NCBI RefSeq assembly: GCF_017813335.1
Contig: NZ_JAGIYY010000002.1
Location: forward strand, 558,001 to 622,000
Source: Tianweitania sediminis
GTDB lineage: Bacteria > Pseudomonadota > Alphaproteobacteria > Rhizobiales > Rhizobiaceae
DNA: 64,000 bases
Reading direction: 5' to 3'
Shown: positions 56,302 to 64,000 of the stretch, in pieces
Layout of the letters: each line of letters starts with the position of its first letter
Position numbering within the stretch: the first letter of the stretch is position 1
Notes under the pieces: generated by a model
What the model saw: the letters and a program-made list of their open reading frames with translations, nothing else
What the model was told of the DNA's origin: nothing
Database searches by the model: none
Program-made: the position numbers and the translations under genes

Positions 56302-57078
56302 ATGAGCGCCAACTTCGACGACAAGCCACCCCCCGCGCAGTCCCGGCGCATCTCCATCCGCTTGCTGATCCCGAACCTGCTGACGCTGCTGGCCGTTTGC
56401 GCCGGTATGACGGGCATCCGCCTCGCTTTTGAAGGGCGCTATGACGTCGCCGTGGTGATGGTGCTCGGCGCCGCCCTTCTGGACGGCATCGACGGGCGGG
56501 CAGCCCGGGCCCTGAAGGCGACCTCGAATTTCGGCGCGCAGATGGACTCGTTGGCCGACATCGTCAATTTCGGCGTTGCGCCGGCACTGGTGCTTTACGC
56601 GTACCTCCTTAACGACGCCGGCTCACTGGGTTGGATCGTGGCGATGATCTACGCGATCGCCGTGGGCTTGCGGCTCGCGCGTTTCAACGTGATGCTGGAA
56701 GAGCCAAACCGTCCTGCGTGGCAGAACGCGTATTTCGTTGGCGTGCCTGCCCCTGCCGGGGCAGGGCTGGTGATGCTGCCGATCTACCTGGGCTTTCTTG
56801 GCGTGGAGCCGGGACCTTCCTTCGCGTTTCTTGCGGTGCTGTTCACGCTCGTGGTCGCCTTCCTGCTGGTCAGTCGCCTGCCCATCTACTCGGGCAAAAC
56901 AGCCGGCAAGCGAATCCGACGCGATGCCGTTGTGCCTTTGATCCTTGGCACGGTGGCTTATGTGCTGTTTCTGGCGAGCTACACTTGGGAGACCCTCGTG
57001 GTTTCTGCGCTCTGCTACCTTCTGTTCCTGCCGTTCAGCGTGCGGGCGTTCAAGCGCCGGGAAGCGCGCGAGGGCTAG
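56302..57078 (+). CDS. pssA: CDP-diacylglycerol-serine O-phosphatidyltransferase
   Basis: Joins CDP-diacylglycerol and serine to give phosphatidylserine, the substrate of the Psd encoded just upstream. 258 residues, six to eight membrane segments. The CDP-alcohol phosphatidyltransferase motif DGIDGRAARALKATSNFGAQMDSLAD (DGx2ARx8Gx3Dx3D) is complete. Its stop is 3 bases from the convergent DMT gene. Confidence 0.96.
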   Translation: MSANFDDKPPPAQSRRISIRLLIPNLLTLLAVCAGMTGIRLAFEGRYDVAVVMVLGAALLDGIDGRAARALKATSNFGAQMDSLADIVNFGVAPALVLYAYLLNDAGSLGWIVAMIYAIAVGLRLARFNVMLEEPNRPAWQNAYFVGVPAPAGAGLVMLPIYLGFLGVEPGPSFAFLAVLFTLVVAFLLVSRLPIYSGKTAGKRIRRDAVVPLILGTVAYVLFLASYTWETLVVSALCYLLFLPFSVRAFKRREAREG

Positions 57079-57081
57079 CGC

Positions 57082-57969
57082 CTAAGCGCGGCGTCGACGC
57101 GTTTCGCCGAACACGATCACGATACCCGCGACGACGATCAGGAGCGCGCCCAAGAACACTTCCGGCCGCGGAACGTCGCGCCAGATCAGGTAGCCGAGCA
57201 GAAACGACCACAACAGCGCGGAATACTCAAAGCAGGCAGCCACCGATGCGGGCGCGCGCTTCATCCCTTCGAAGAGGGTGAACTGGCCGACGCCCGCCAA
57301 AACGCCGGCGCCAAGCAGGAGCGCTGCCTGTTCCCATGTCGGCGTGACCCATGTCACGATCATCGGCACGGTGAGGATGATCAGGAAAAACAGGTTGTTG
57401 AGCACCATCTGGATGCTTGTGGGAGAGGAAAGCGCGATCTGCCGCAACAGGATGATCGAGTAGGCCCAGAAGCCGGCCGCCATCAGCACCAGGATCACAG
57501 GCACACTGAAGCCGAGCTGGGCTGGGTTGCTGGCAACAAGCACACCGGCAAACCCGGTCAGCACGGCGAACCAGCGCAGCGGCGTCACCTTTTCGCCGAG
57601 AAGCGGGATCGAAAGCAGCGTGGTGATGATCGGCGCGGCGAAGTAAAGCGTGGTCAGTTCCGCCAGCTGCAGATCGGCAGCCGCCGTGTAGTAGCAGATC
57701 CAGGCGCCAAGGATGACCAGGGACCGGAACGCCATCGGTTTGATGATCGGCGATCGAATGGCGTCGCGGTAAACATCCCAACGCCCGGCAAGGGCAAAGC
57801 CGGAGAGGATGGTGATGCTGCGCAGGCAAAGCACCTGCCACACCGTGAAGCCGGCAACCAGCAGCTTGATGCCAGCATCATGAATCGCAAAAAGCGAGTA
57901 GGCGCAGGTCACGAAGCCGATGGCAGCGATGCTGGTTTGCCGCGCGTTCAAATCAAGGGGCTGGCTCAT
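57082..57969 (-). CDS. DMT-family (EamA) transporter
   Basis: 295 residues, ten membrane segments. N-terminal half: TSIAAIGFVTCAYSLFAIHDAGIKLL and WQVLCLRSITILSGFAL; C-terminal half: GVLAGVGQFTLFEGMKRAPASVAACFEYSALLWSFLLGYLIW. The C-terminal tail is basic (GETRRRRA). ATG 57969 starts the typical short cytosolic tail (MSQPLDLNARQ); the frame is open well upstream. It is 104 bases downstream of the FGGY kinase on the same strand. Substrate unknown. Confidence 0.88.
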   Translation of the reverse strand: MSQPLDLNARQTSIAAIGFVTCAYSLFAIHDAGIKLLVAGFTVWQVLCLRSITILSGFALAGRWDVYRDAIRSPIIKPMAFRSLVILGAWICYYTAAADLQLAELTTLYFAAPIITTLLSIPLLGEKVTPLRWFAVLTGFAGVLVASNPAQLGFSVPVILVLMAAGFWAYSIILLRQIALSSPTSIQMVLNNLFFLIILTVPMIVTWVTPTWEQAALLLGAGVLAGVGQFTLFEGMKRAPASVAACFEYSALLWSFLLGYLIWRDVPRPEVFLGALLIVVAGIVIVFGETRRRRA

Positions 57970-58073
57970 GCTGGTTCCGGGACTCTCGCGCAGAGCCAGC
58001 ATCTGCCTACCGGACGCCTTCACGCGGCGCCAAAGCCAGCCAAGCGAAAGCACTTGGGGCAGGGCGCGGAGGA

Positions 58074-59666
58074 TTAGGGGTCGAGCGCCTCGATTGCCGT
58101 CCGATGACGCTGCATCTGAAGGAAGATGGCGTAGTCGCGGTCGAAGCGAGCCTTGACGTCCGTCTTGGGCAATTGGCTTCGCCCTGATTTTCCCATGGCG
58201 ATGCAGGCCCTTTCCAAGGAGCCATGCAGGCCGGCGGCAGCGGCGGCGCACATGGCGCTTCCCGCCAGCATGGCATCGCCGTCGTGGTGTACGATGACTT
58301 CGCGGCCGGTTACATCGGCGTAAAGCTCCGGCAGCAGGGGATTGCGGGCATGGCCGCCCGCGACATGCAGCGTTTCCACCGCTGCGCCAGCCGCCCGGAG
58401 GCTGTCGAGGATTTGCCGCGTGCCAAGCGCGATCGCCACCGCGGCTCGCCAATAGATCCGGCACAAGCCGTCGAACGACGCGTCGAGCGACAACCCGGAG
58501 ATGACTCCCAGCGCATGAGGGTCGGCAAAGGGCGTCCGGTTGCCATGGAAGTCCGGCAGCACATGAAGGCGCCTGGCAAAGGCCTCGCCCTCTGCAGCAT
58601 GCAACTCGTTGATCCTGGTGCAGATCCTGCTGTGCATGGCCGATGTGGGTTCACCTCCGGCGCCATGCGCACGGATCACGTGGTCCAGCAACCCGCCAGT
58701 GGCTGATTGCCCGCCCTCGGTCACCCACGATTGTGGTAGCGTAACGCCGGGATAGGGACCCCAGCCGCCGGGGATGGCGATAGGGTCCGGAGAAAGGGTC
58801 ATGAGGCAACTCGACGTGCCGGCGATCAGCGCCAGCTGGGTGCGCAGGATGTCAGGGGCGCCGGCATATTGGCCGAGCACGCCAAGCGCACCGGCATAGG
58901 CATCGATCAATCCAGGCCCGACGCGGCAGTCGGACGAGAGGCCAAGCGCTTCTGCGGCGGCATCGGTGAGCGTGCCAAGAGGGTCGCCAGGTCTGGCAGT
59001 CGTGTTCGGCAGCCCGCCACAAAGGAGGAAATCCTCAAGGCCCACGGCCGACAGGAAGTCGCCGTGCCAGGGTGACGCCCGATCCGGCTCGAAGGTCCAC
59101 TTGCAGGTCAGCGTGCAACGCGAGCGGGCGCTGGACCCCGTTGCCTTCCAGGTAAGGAAATCTGCAAGGTCGTACAGGAAGCCGCAGCGCTCCCATTGAT
59201 GGGGCAGATGGCGCTTCAGCCACATGGCCTTCGGCACCTGCATTTCCGGCGACATCCGCCCGCCGATGGTTTGCAGCACCGGGTGACCGGTTGCCGTGCA
59301 GGCGTCCGCCTCCTCGATCGCGCGGTGGTCGAGCCAAACAACGGTATCCCATTGGTTGTCGCCTGAAGGGGATACGCTGAGCGGCTCGCCCTGCTTGTCG
59401 CGCATCACAAGGGAGCAGGTTGCACCGAAGCCGATGCCGGCGATGCGCACGCGTTCTACCCCTGCCTGCGCAACCGCGGCCTTCACGGCAGCACATACGG
59501 CATTCCAGATGTTTTCGGAGCTATGCTCCGCGAAGTTGGGATACGGCTGGTGCATCGCGATGGGATGGTCCTGCCGGCCCAGCATATTTCCGCTGCCGTC
59601 GAACACACCGGCGCGGGCGCTGCCGGTCCCGACATCGACGGCGCACACGAGATCCCCTTTCGGCAT
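58074..59666 (-). CDS. FGGY-family carbohydrate kinase
   Basis: 530 residues with the two-lobed FGGY fold: CAVDVGTGSARAGVFDGSGN at the N-terminus (phosphate loop), GIGFGATCSLVM, and VAGGHARNPLLPELYADVTG as the C-terminal signature. Length and motifs resemble the ribulokinase/FGGY human-like group more than classical xylulokinase. It is the last gene of the polyol operon and overlaps the HAD gene by 1 base. It probably phosphorylates a ketose or pentulose formed from the sugar alcohols; substrate not established. Confidence 0.9.
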   Translation of the reverse strand: MPKGDLVCAVDVGTGSARAGVFDGSGNMLGRQDHPIAMHQPYPNFAEHSSENIWNAVCAAVKAAVAQAGVERVRIAGIGFGATCSLVMRDKQGEPLSVSPSGDNQWDTVVWLDHRAIEEADACTATGHPVLQTIGGRMSPEMQVPKAMWLKRHLPHQWERCGFLYDLADFLTWKATGSSARSRCTLTCKWTFEPDRASPWHGDFLSAVGLEDFLLCGGLPNTTARPGDPLGTLTDAAAEALGLSSDCRVGPGLIDAYAGALGVLGQYAGAPDILRTQLALIAGTSSCLMTLSPDPIAIPGGWGPYPGVTLPQSWVTEGGQSATGGLLDHVIRAHGAGGEPTSAMHSRICTRINELHAAEGEAFARRLHVLPDFHGNRTPFADPHALGVISGLSLDASFDGLCRIYWRAAVAIALGTRQILDSLRAAGAAVETLHVAGGHARNPLLPELYADVTGREVIVHHDGDAMLAGSAMCAAAAAGLHGSLERACIAMGKSGRSQLPKTDVKARFDRDYAIFLQMQRHRTAIEALDP

Positions 59667-60343
59667 CAGGCGGTCCGCACCGCCACAGCATGCAGAAGCG
59701 AGTTGAGCTCGCGCATATCCGAAAAGATCGCGTCGGGCTTCAGCCGCTCGAAGGCAGTAGCGAGCTTGCCCGGTGTGGCATGGGTTCCGCCGGCGAAGCC
59801 CAGCACGCGCATGCCGGCTGCCTTCGCGGCTTCGATGCCGGGTGCGCTGTCTTCCACCACAAGGCAGGCTGATGGATCGACGCCCATGCTGTGGGCCGCG
59901 TGAAGAAACAGATCGGGAAAGGGCTTACCGCGCGCAACCATCGTCGAACTGTAGATGTTCGGCTCAAAGAAGGCGAGTAGCTCCGTGACCCGCAGCGATA
60001 GCCGAATGCGATCCGGCTGGCTGGACGAGGCGACACAGAAGGGCGCCGGCAGCGCAGACAGCGCAGCAGCGATGCCGGGGATTGGCTTCAGCTCCGCGGC
60101 GAGCCGCCTGCGGGTGTCGGCGCGCATGGCGTCCATCTGTGTTTCGCTGAAGCGAAGATCGAACTGATCCGCAAGGATGCCCCGGATCGTTGCCATGCTG
60201 CGGCCGAGAAACGCCTCATACGCCTGTGCGGGAGTGACCGCACCACCGGCCCGCGCAATGTGATCAACCAGGATCTCGACCGCAATCGGCTCGCTGTCCA
60301 CCAGCACGCCGTCGCAGTCGAAAATTACCAGCTTGATGGTCAC
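59666..60343 (-). CDS. HAD-family phosphatase (beta-phosphoglucomutase-like)
   Basis: 225 residues. Motif I is FDCDGVLVDSEPIAVEI, with the nucleophile Asp; motif II is VASSSQPDRIR; motifs III/IV are GKPFPDLFLHAAHSMG and LVVEDSAPGIEAAKAAGM. The cap is the small helical type. Sugar phosphatase or phosphoglucomutase activity is possible. It overlaps mtlK by 4 bases, so it belongs to the polyol operon; it may remove a dead-end sugar phosphate. Confidence 0.88.
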   Translation of the reverse strand: MTIKLVIFDCDGVLVDSEPIAVEILVDHIARAGGAVTPAQAYEAFLGRSMATIRGILADQFDLRFSETQMDAMRADTRRRLAAELKPIPGIAAALSALPAPFCVASSSQPDRIRLSLRVTELLAFFEPNIYSSTMVARGKPFPDLFLHAAHSMGVDPSACLVVEDSAPGIEAAKAAGMRVLGFAGGTHATPGKLATAFERLKPDAIFSDMRELNSLLHAVAVRTA

Positions 60344-61836
60344 AAGCCTGCCGAAGATGGGTTTCCGCTGGCGAGGTAGCGTTCCAAAGTAGCCTTGGTG
60401 CCGTCGCCCCAGAGCATGGTGAGCCAGGCTGAGAAGGCCGTCCGGAAGGGTTCCGAGTGCGAAACGTCACCATAAATGTCGGCCATGGCGAGCCAGGCGG
60501 CAGGGTCTTCTTTGGCCGCCCTTGCGGTTGCCTGCATCCGATCCCAGGCCGGGTCGTTTGGCTCGATGATCGCGCCTGAATCGGTCGTGCCGAAGCAGTA
60601 GCGGCACCAGAGCGCGGACTCGAGCGCCAAGCCATGGACGGAGGCGCCCGCCTTCAGGCGGTCGGCGATGGTAGGCACGATGAATTTCGGCTGCCGGTTG
60701 GATCCGTCGAGGCACAGCCGGCGGATGGTGTCACCGATCTTGGGATTGGAAAAGCGGCGAACGATGAGTTCGTAGTACTCGTCCAGCAAAACGCCCGGTA
60801 CGGGCGGAACGGTTGGAATGATCTCGTCGCGCTCCACCTTGTTGAGGAAGGCTTTCACCAGCGGCTCGCTCATCGCCTCGTCGACGAAATGGACATCCAG
60901 CAGGCCGGCGGGGTAGGCGATGGTGGCATGCCCGCCATTAAGGATGCGGATCTTCATCAGTTCGAAGGGCGCCACATCCGGCACGAACTGGACGCCGACC
61001 TGTTCCAGCGGCGGCCGACCGCCGGGAAACTTGTCTTCCAGAACCCATTGCTTGAAGGGTTCGCAAAACACCGGCCAATTGTCTTCAACGCCGAATTCGT
61101 CGCGCAGGATAGTGCGCTCGCGGTCGGAGGTCGCTGGGGTGATCCGGTCGACCATGCTGTTGGGAAAAGCGACCGTGCTGCGCACCCAGCCGGCGAGTTC
61201 CGGATCCTGCAGGTCGGCAAGCCCCGCCACCGCGTCGCGCGTGACATGGCCGTTGTGGGGAATGTTGTCGCAGGACATCACAGTGAACGGCGGTGTTCCT
61301 GCAGCGCGTCGATGCTTCAAACCGGCGAGGATCAGTCCAAACACGGTGACAGGCGCTTCTGGTGCCTGCGCGTCGGCAGCGATGGCCGGATGTCGCGGGT
61401 TGAACCTACCCGACGCCGGATCAATGAAATAGCCGCCCTCGGTGATGGTCAGCGAGACAATGCGGATCGCGGGATCGGCAAGTGTGGCCAGGATCTGTCC
61501 CGTGGCGCCCGGCGGGATGAAGTCGATCATCGGCCCGGTCACGCGGGCTTCCATGTGGCCCTCGTCCTGTTCCACCACGGTGGTGAGCCAATCCTGCTCC
61601 GCGAGCTTGGCGTGCATGATGCTCTCAGATGGCAAAACGCCGGCGCCGATCATCGCCCAGTCGTGTCCTGCGCCCGAGGCGAAAAGGTCGTCGAGATAAA
61701 TGGCCTGATGGGCGCGATGGAAGTTGCCGACGCCAAAATGAAGGATGCCGGCCGTGAGTTTTGATCGATCATAGGCCGGCGCAGGGACCTTCGCCGGCAG
61801 GTCGGCCAGCGTGGCGGCAGAAAGTTTCGTTGCCAT
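60340..61836 (-). CDS. mtlK: Mannitol 2-dehydrogenase family protein
   Basis: Oxidises D-mannitol (and maybe other polyols) to the ketose with NAD. 498 residues. The N-terminal Rossmann domain is ILHFGVGNFHRAHQAIYLDDL. The substrate motif is LMKIRILNGGHATIAYPAGLLD, with the catalytic Lys and Asn/His. Long-chain, zinc-free polyol dehydrogenase. It lies 3 bases downstream of smoS in the operon. Confidence 0.93.
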   Translation of the reverse strand: MATKLSAATLADLPAKVPAPAYDRSKLTAGILHFGVGNFHRAHQAIYLDDLFASGAGHDWAMIGAGVLPSESIMHAKLAEQDWLTTVVEQDEGHMEARVTGPMIDFIPPGATGQILATLADPAIRIVSLTITEGGYFIDPASGRFNPRHPAIAADAQAPEAPVTVFGLILAGLKHRRAAGTPPFTVMSCDNIPHNGHVTRDAVAGLADLQDPELAGWVRSTVAFPNSMVDRITPATSDRERTILRDEFGVEDNWPVFCEPFKQWVLEDKFPGGRPPLEQVGVQFVPDVAPFELMKIRILNGGHATIAYPAGLLDVHFVDEAMSEPLVKAFLNKVERDEIIPTVPPVPGVLLDEYYELIVRRFSNPKIGDTIRRLCLDGSNRQPKFIVPTIADRLKAGASVHGLALESALWCRYCFGTTDSGAIIEPNDPAWDRMQATARAAKEDPAAWLAMADIYGDVSHSEPFRTAFSAWLTMLWGDGTKATLERYLASGNPSSAGL

Positions 61837-61839
61837 GGG

Positions 61840-62616
61840 TCAGCTCATCCAATTCCCGCCGTCCACATTGTAGGTCTGTGCGACGACATAGTTGCTTTCG
61901 GCACTGGCGAGGAAAACCGCCATGCCGGTCAGATCATCGGCCGTGCCCATGCGGCCAAACGGAACTTCAGCACCCACCAGCCTCTTCTTCTCGCCCAGCG
62001 GACGGTTCTCGTATTTGGCGAACAGCGAATCCACATGATCCCAGTGCTCGCCATCCACCACGCCGGGTGCGATCGCGTTGACGTTGATGCCGTGCTTGAT
62101 GAGGTCGAGGCCCGCCGATTGCGTGAGGCTGATCACGGCCGCCTTGGTGGAGCAGTAAACGGCCACCAGCGCTTCGCCGCGGCGGCCGGCCTGGCTCGCC
62201 ATGTTGATGATCTTTCCGCCTTTGCCCCTCTTTATCATGGACTTGGCAACGGCCTGCAGCGTGAACAGCGTGCCAGCGACATTCACGGCATAAAGCTTGT
62301 CGAAGCTTGCGCGCGTGATCTCGACGATCGGTGCAAGGTCAAAAAGGGCGGCATTGTTGATGAGAATGTCGATCCCGCCAGCCCTGGCTTCCACCGCCGC
62401 AACCGCAGCGTCGATGGAGGTCTGGTCGGTCACGTCGAGCTTTACTGCAAAGGCCTTATCGCCGAGTTCCGCCGCAGTGGCTTCAGCCCGCGTGAGGTCG
62501 ATGTCGCTGATTGCAACGGTCGCACCTTCGCGAAGGTAGGCTTCCGCGAAAGCACGTCCGATGCCCCGCGCCGAGCCTGTGATGAGGGCGCTCTTGCCCT
62601 CAAGTCTTCCACTCAC
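61840..62616 (-). CDS. smoS: Sorbitol dehydrogenase, short-chain type
   Basis: Oxidises D-sorbitol (or galactitol/L-iditol) to the ketose with NAD. 258 residues, SDR fold: [19 protein letters not shown] (cofactor), [11 protein letters not shown], and the catalytic [23 protein letters not shown] (Ser, Tyr, Lys). A GTG start at 62616 overlaps the ATPase stop (GTGA); the frame is open to 62802. Matches SmoS of rhizobial and Rhodobacter sorbitol operons in context and motifs. Confidence 0.9.
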   Translation of the reverse strand: MSGRLEGKSALITGSARGIGRAFAEAYLREGATVAISDIDLTRAEATAAELGDKAFAVKLDVTDQTSIDAAVAAVEARAGGIDILINNAALFDLAPIVEITRASFDKLYAVNVAGTLFTLQAVAKSMIKRGKGGKIINMASQAGRRGEALVAVYCSTKAAVISLTQSAGLDLIKHGINVNAIAPGVVDGEHWDHVDSLFAKYENRPLGEKKRLVGAEVPFGRMGTADDLTGMAVFLASAESNYVVAQTYNVDGGNWMS

Positions 62617-63611
62617 AATGCCACTCCGTCCTTGCCGAACCGGTGCAGCTTGCCCGGCTCCGGCGTGAGAAAAACCGTTTCGCCCGTGTGGAGCCCGGCC
62701 TCGCCGTCTGCACGCACGGTCACCTGGCCGATGCCGTCCACATGGACGTGAAGGAAGGTGTCTGAGCCCAGATGCTCGGCAACGCCAACCGTGCCGCGCC
62801 ATTCGCCCTCGGTGCGGGAGATGGCGATGTGCTCCGGACGCGTGCCAATGGTTTCAGCACCATGCTTGGCCGCCTGGGCGCCGCCGACCAGGTTCATGCG
62901 CGGGCTGCCGATGAAACCGGCGACAAACAGGTTCTTCGGGCTGCGATAAAGCTCCAGCGGCGAGCCGGCCTGCTCGATGTTGCCGGCGTTCAGCACCACG
63001 ATCTTGTCGGCCATGGTCATCGCCTCGACCTGGTCGTGGGTTACATAGATCATCGTGGTTTTCAGCGTCTGGTGTAGCTCGCTGATCTCGAGGCGCATCG
63101 TGCCGCGTAGTGCCGCGTCGAGATTGGAAAGCGGTTCGTCGAACAAGAAGGCTGAGGGCTGGCGCACGATGGCGCGGCCAATCGCGACACGCTGGCGCTG
63201 GCCGCCCGAAAGCTGCCCCGGCCGGCGGTCGAGATAATTGGTGAGGTTCAGGATCTTCGCAGCATCCTGTACCTTGCGTTCGATCACCGCCTTGTCCTCG
63301 CCCGCCATCTTCAGCGGAAAGGCGATGTTCTTGTAAACGGACATGTGGGGGTAAAGGGCGTAGGACTGGAACACCATCGCCAGACCACGCTTGGCAGGTG
63401 CGGCGTTGGTGACGTCGCGGTCGTCGATCCGGATCGTACCGCTGGTGACATCTTCCAATCCCGCGATCAGCCGCAGCAAAGTTGACTTGCCGCAGCCCGA
63501 CGGGCCCACAAACACGACGAACTCTCCGTCCTCGATCTGGAGGCTGATGTCCGGAATGATGCTTGTGACGCCGAACGACTTCGAAACGTGCTCGAGATTG
63601 ATCTTGCCCAT
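62613..63611 (-). CDS. smoK: Polyol ABC transporter ATP-binding protein (UgpC/MalK type)
   Basis: Powers sugar-alcohol uptake. 332 residues. Walker [14 protein letters not shown], the signature [16 protein letters not shown], Walker [17 protein letters not shown] and the His loop [11 protein letters not shown], followed by a TOBE domain ([12 protein letters not shown]). It lies between the permease gene and smoS. The periplasmic sugar-binding protein and other permease gene are expected beyond base 64000. Confidence 0.94.
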   Translation of the reverse strand: MGKINLEHVSKSFGVTSIIPDISLQIEDGEFVVFVGPSGCGKSTLLRLIAGLEDVTSGTIRIDDRDVTNAAPAKRGLAMVFQSYALYPHMSVYKNIAFPLKMAGEDKAVIERKVQDAAKILNLTNYLDRRPGQLSGGQRQRVAIGRAIVRQPSAFLFDEPLSNLDAALRGTMRLEISELHQTLKTTMIYVTHDQVEAMTMADKIVVLNAGNIEQAGSPLELYRSPKNLFVAGFIGSPRMNLVGGAQAAKHGAETIGTRPEHIAISRTEGEWRGTVGVAEHLGSDTFLHVHVDGIGQVTVRADGEAGLHTGETVFLTPEPGKLHRFGKDGVAL

Positions 63612-63661
63612 GTTTTCTCCGAAACCGAGTCCCCGCCGAGGTGCGCTGCATCGCCTCTCTG

Positions 63662-64000
63662 CTACTTAACCGCACCGAATGTCAGGCCGCGAACGAGCTG
63701 CCGCTGGGAGAACCAGCCCATGATCAGGATCGGCGCGATTGCCATCGTGGATGCGGCCGACAGTTTCGCCCAAAACAGGCCCTGCGGGCTCGAGAAGGAG
63801 GCGATGAAGGCTGTCAGCGGCGCCGCGTTGGTGGTGGTCAGCCGAATCGTCCAGAACGCCTCGTTCCAGGCCAGGATGATGTTCAAAAGCATGGTGGACG
63901 CGATGCCCGGCACGGCCATTGGCGTCAGCACATGGATGATCTCGTTCCACAACGAGGCGCCGTCCATGCGCGCCGCTTCGAGGATCTCGCCCGGTATCTC
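63662..64000 (-). CDS. smoG: Polyol ABC transporter permease, C-terminal part (cut by window edge)
   Basis: The last 112 codons of a MalG-type inner-membrane permease; the 5' part is beyond the window. It begins [21 protein letters not shown], the EAA loop that contacts the ATPase, followed by two membrane helices ([20 protein letters not shown] and [18 protein letters not shown]) and the tail [11 protein letters not shown]. The gene is 50 bases upstream of the ATPase. Symbol given by analogy with the smo operon. Confidence 0.88.
   Translation of the reverse strand, partial: EIPGEILEAARMDGASLWNEIIHVLTPMAVPGIASTMLLNIILAWNEAFWTIRLTTTNAAPLTAFIASFSSPQGLFWAKLSAASTMAIAPILIMGWFSQRQLVRGLTFGAVK

Overview
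The window is high-GC chromosomal DNA from an alphaproteobacterium, most likely Hyphomicrobiales (Rhizobiales), close to Phyllobacteriaceae/Brucellaceae/Rhizobiaceae. I infer this from the two Omp2-type alphaproteobacterial porins, the bifunctional Rsh next to rpoZ and pyrE, the acpS-lepB-rnc-era-recO run, the smo/mtlK polyol operon, a TIGR02301 protein, and alphaproteobacterial-type promoters (an EcfG-like -35/-10 and a CtrA-like box). The genus cannot be read from the sequence. No tRNA, rRNA, insertion sequence, prophage or CRISPR array was seen; this is core chromosome.

Layout. 1-9.3 kb: aminopeptidase N (cut by the edge), a DMT transporter, a DadA-like flavoenzyme, a family-4-like uracil-DNA glycosylase divergent from ETF-ubiquinone oxidoreductase, AMP nucleosidase, a glutathione transferase and small secreted proteins. 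9.6-11.2 kb: a Sel1-like protein, a secreted protein behind an EcfG-type stress promoter, and YitT. 11.2-18 kb: a leucine-catabolism operon (TetR regulator, isovaleryl-CoA dehydrogenase, both methylcrotonyl-CoA carboxylase subunits) divergent from a FadL-type outer-membrane channel. 18-22.3 kb: a HisC-like aminotransferase and two divergent paralogous porins. 22.4-28.3 kb: lytic transglycosylase, dapA, smpB, a TonB-C-like protein, a family-5 uracil-DNA glycosylase coupled to a NYN-domain protein, and rpoZ. 28.4-35.4 kb: rsh, pyrE, acpS, lepB, rnc, era, recO and a thioesterase, all on one strand. 35.4-43.6 kb: MFS and MscS proteins, an HD hydrolase, YgfZ, a dihydroorotase-like enzyme with an altered metal motif, envelope and small proteins, NUDIX and YedK/HMCES. 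44-50.5 kb: cysS, a GFA protein, proline iminopeptidase and cimA overlapped head to tail, then two tandem RarD transporters. 50.5-57 kb: LOG, a large Ala/Pro-rich LysM protein, an ArsR-Atm1 transporter pair with a conspicuous palindromic operator, and psd-pssA. 57-64 kb: a DMT transporter and the distal part of a sorbitol/mannitol operon (ABC permease, ATPase, smoS, mtlK, HAD phosphatase, FGGY kinase).

How the genes work together. The polyol operon imports hexitols by ABC transport, oxidises them to ketoses with two different dehydrogenases and probably phosphorylates a product. The TetR-liu unit turns isovaleryl-CoA into methylglutaconyl-CoA; the ETF-ubiquinone oxidoreductase elsewhere in the window passes acyl-CoA dehydrogenase electrons to quinone. 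The ArsR-Atm1 pair looks like an autoregulated thiol or metal export unit. Two structurally different uracil glycosylases, RecO and HMCES represent DNA repair. psd and pssA make phosphatidylethanolamine.

The most interesting unexplained signals are the 25-bp near-perfect palindrome over the arsR start codon, an EcfG promoter in front of an unknown secreted protein, the Gln that replaces a metal-binding His in the dihydroorotase, the structured cysS leader with a 14-codon reading frame, and seven convergent gene pairs whose stop codons overlap or lie 1-3 bases apart.
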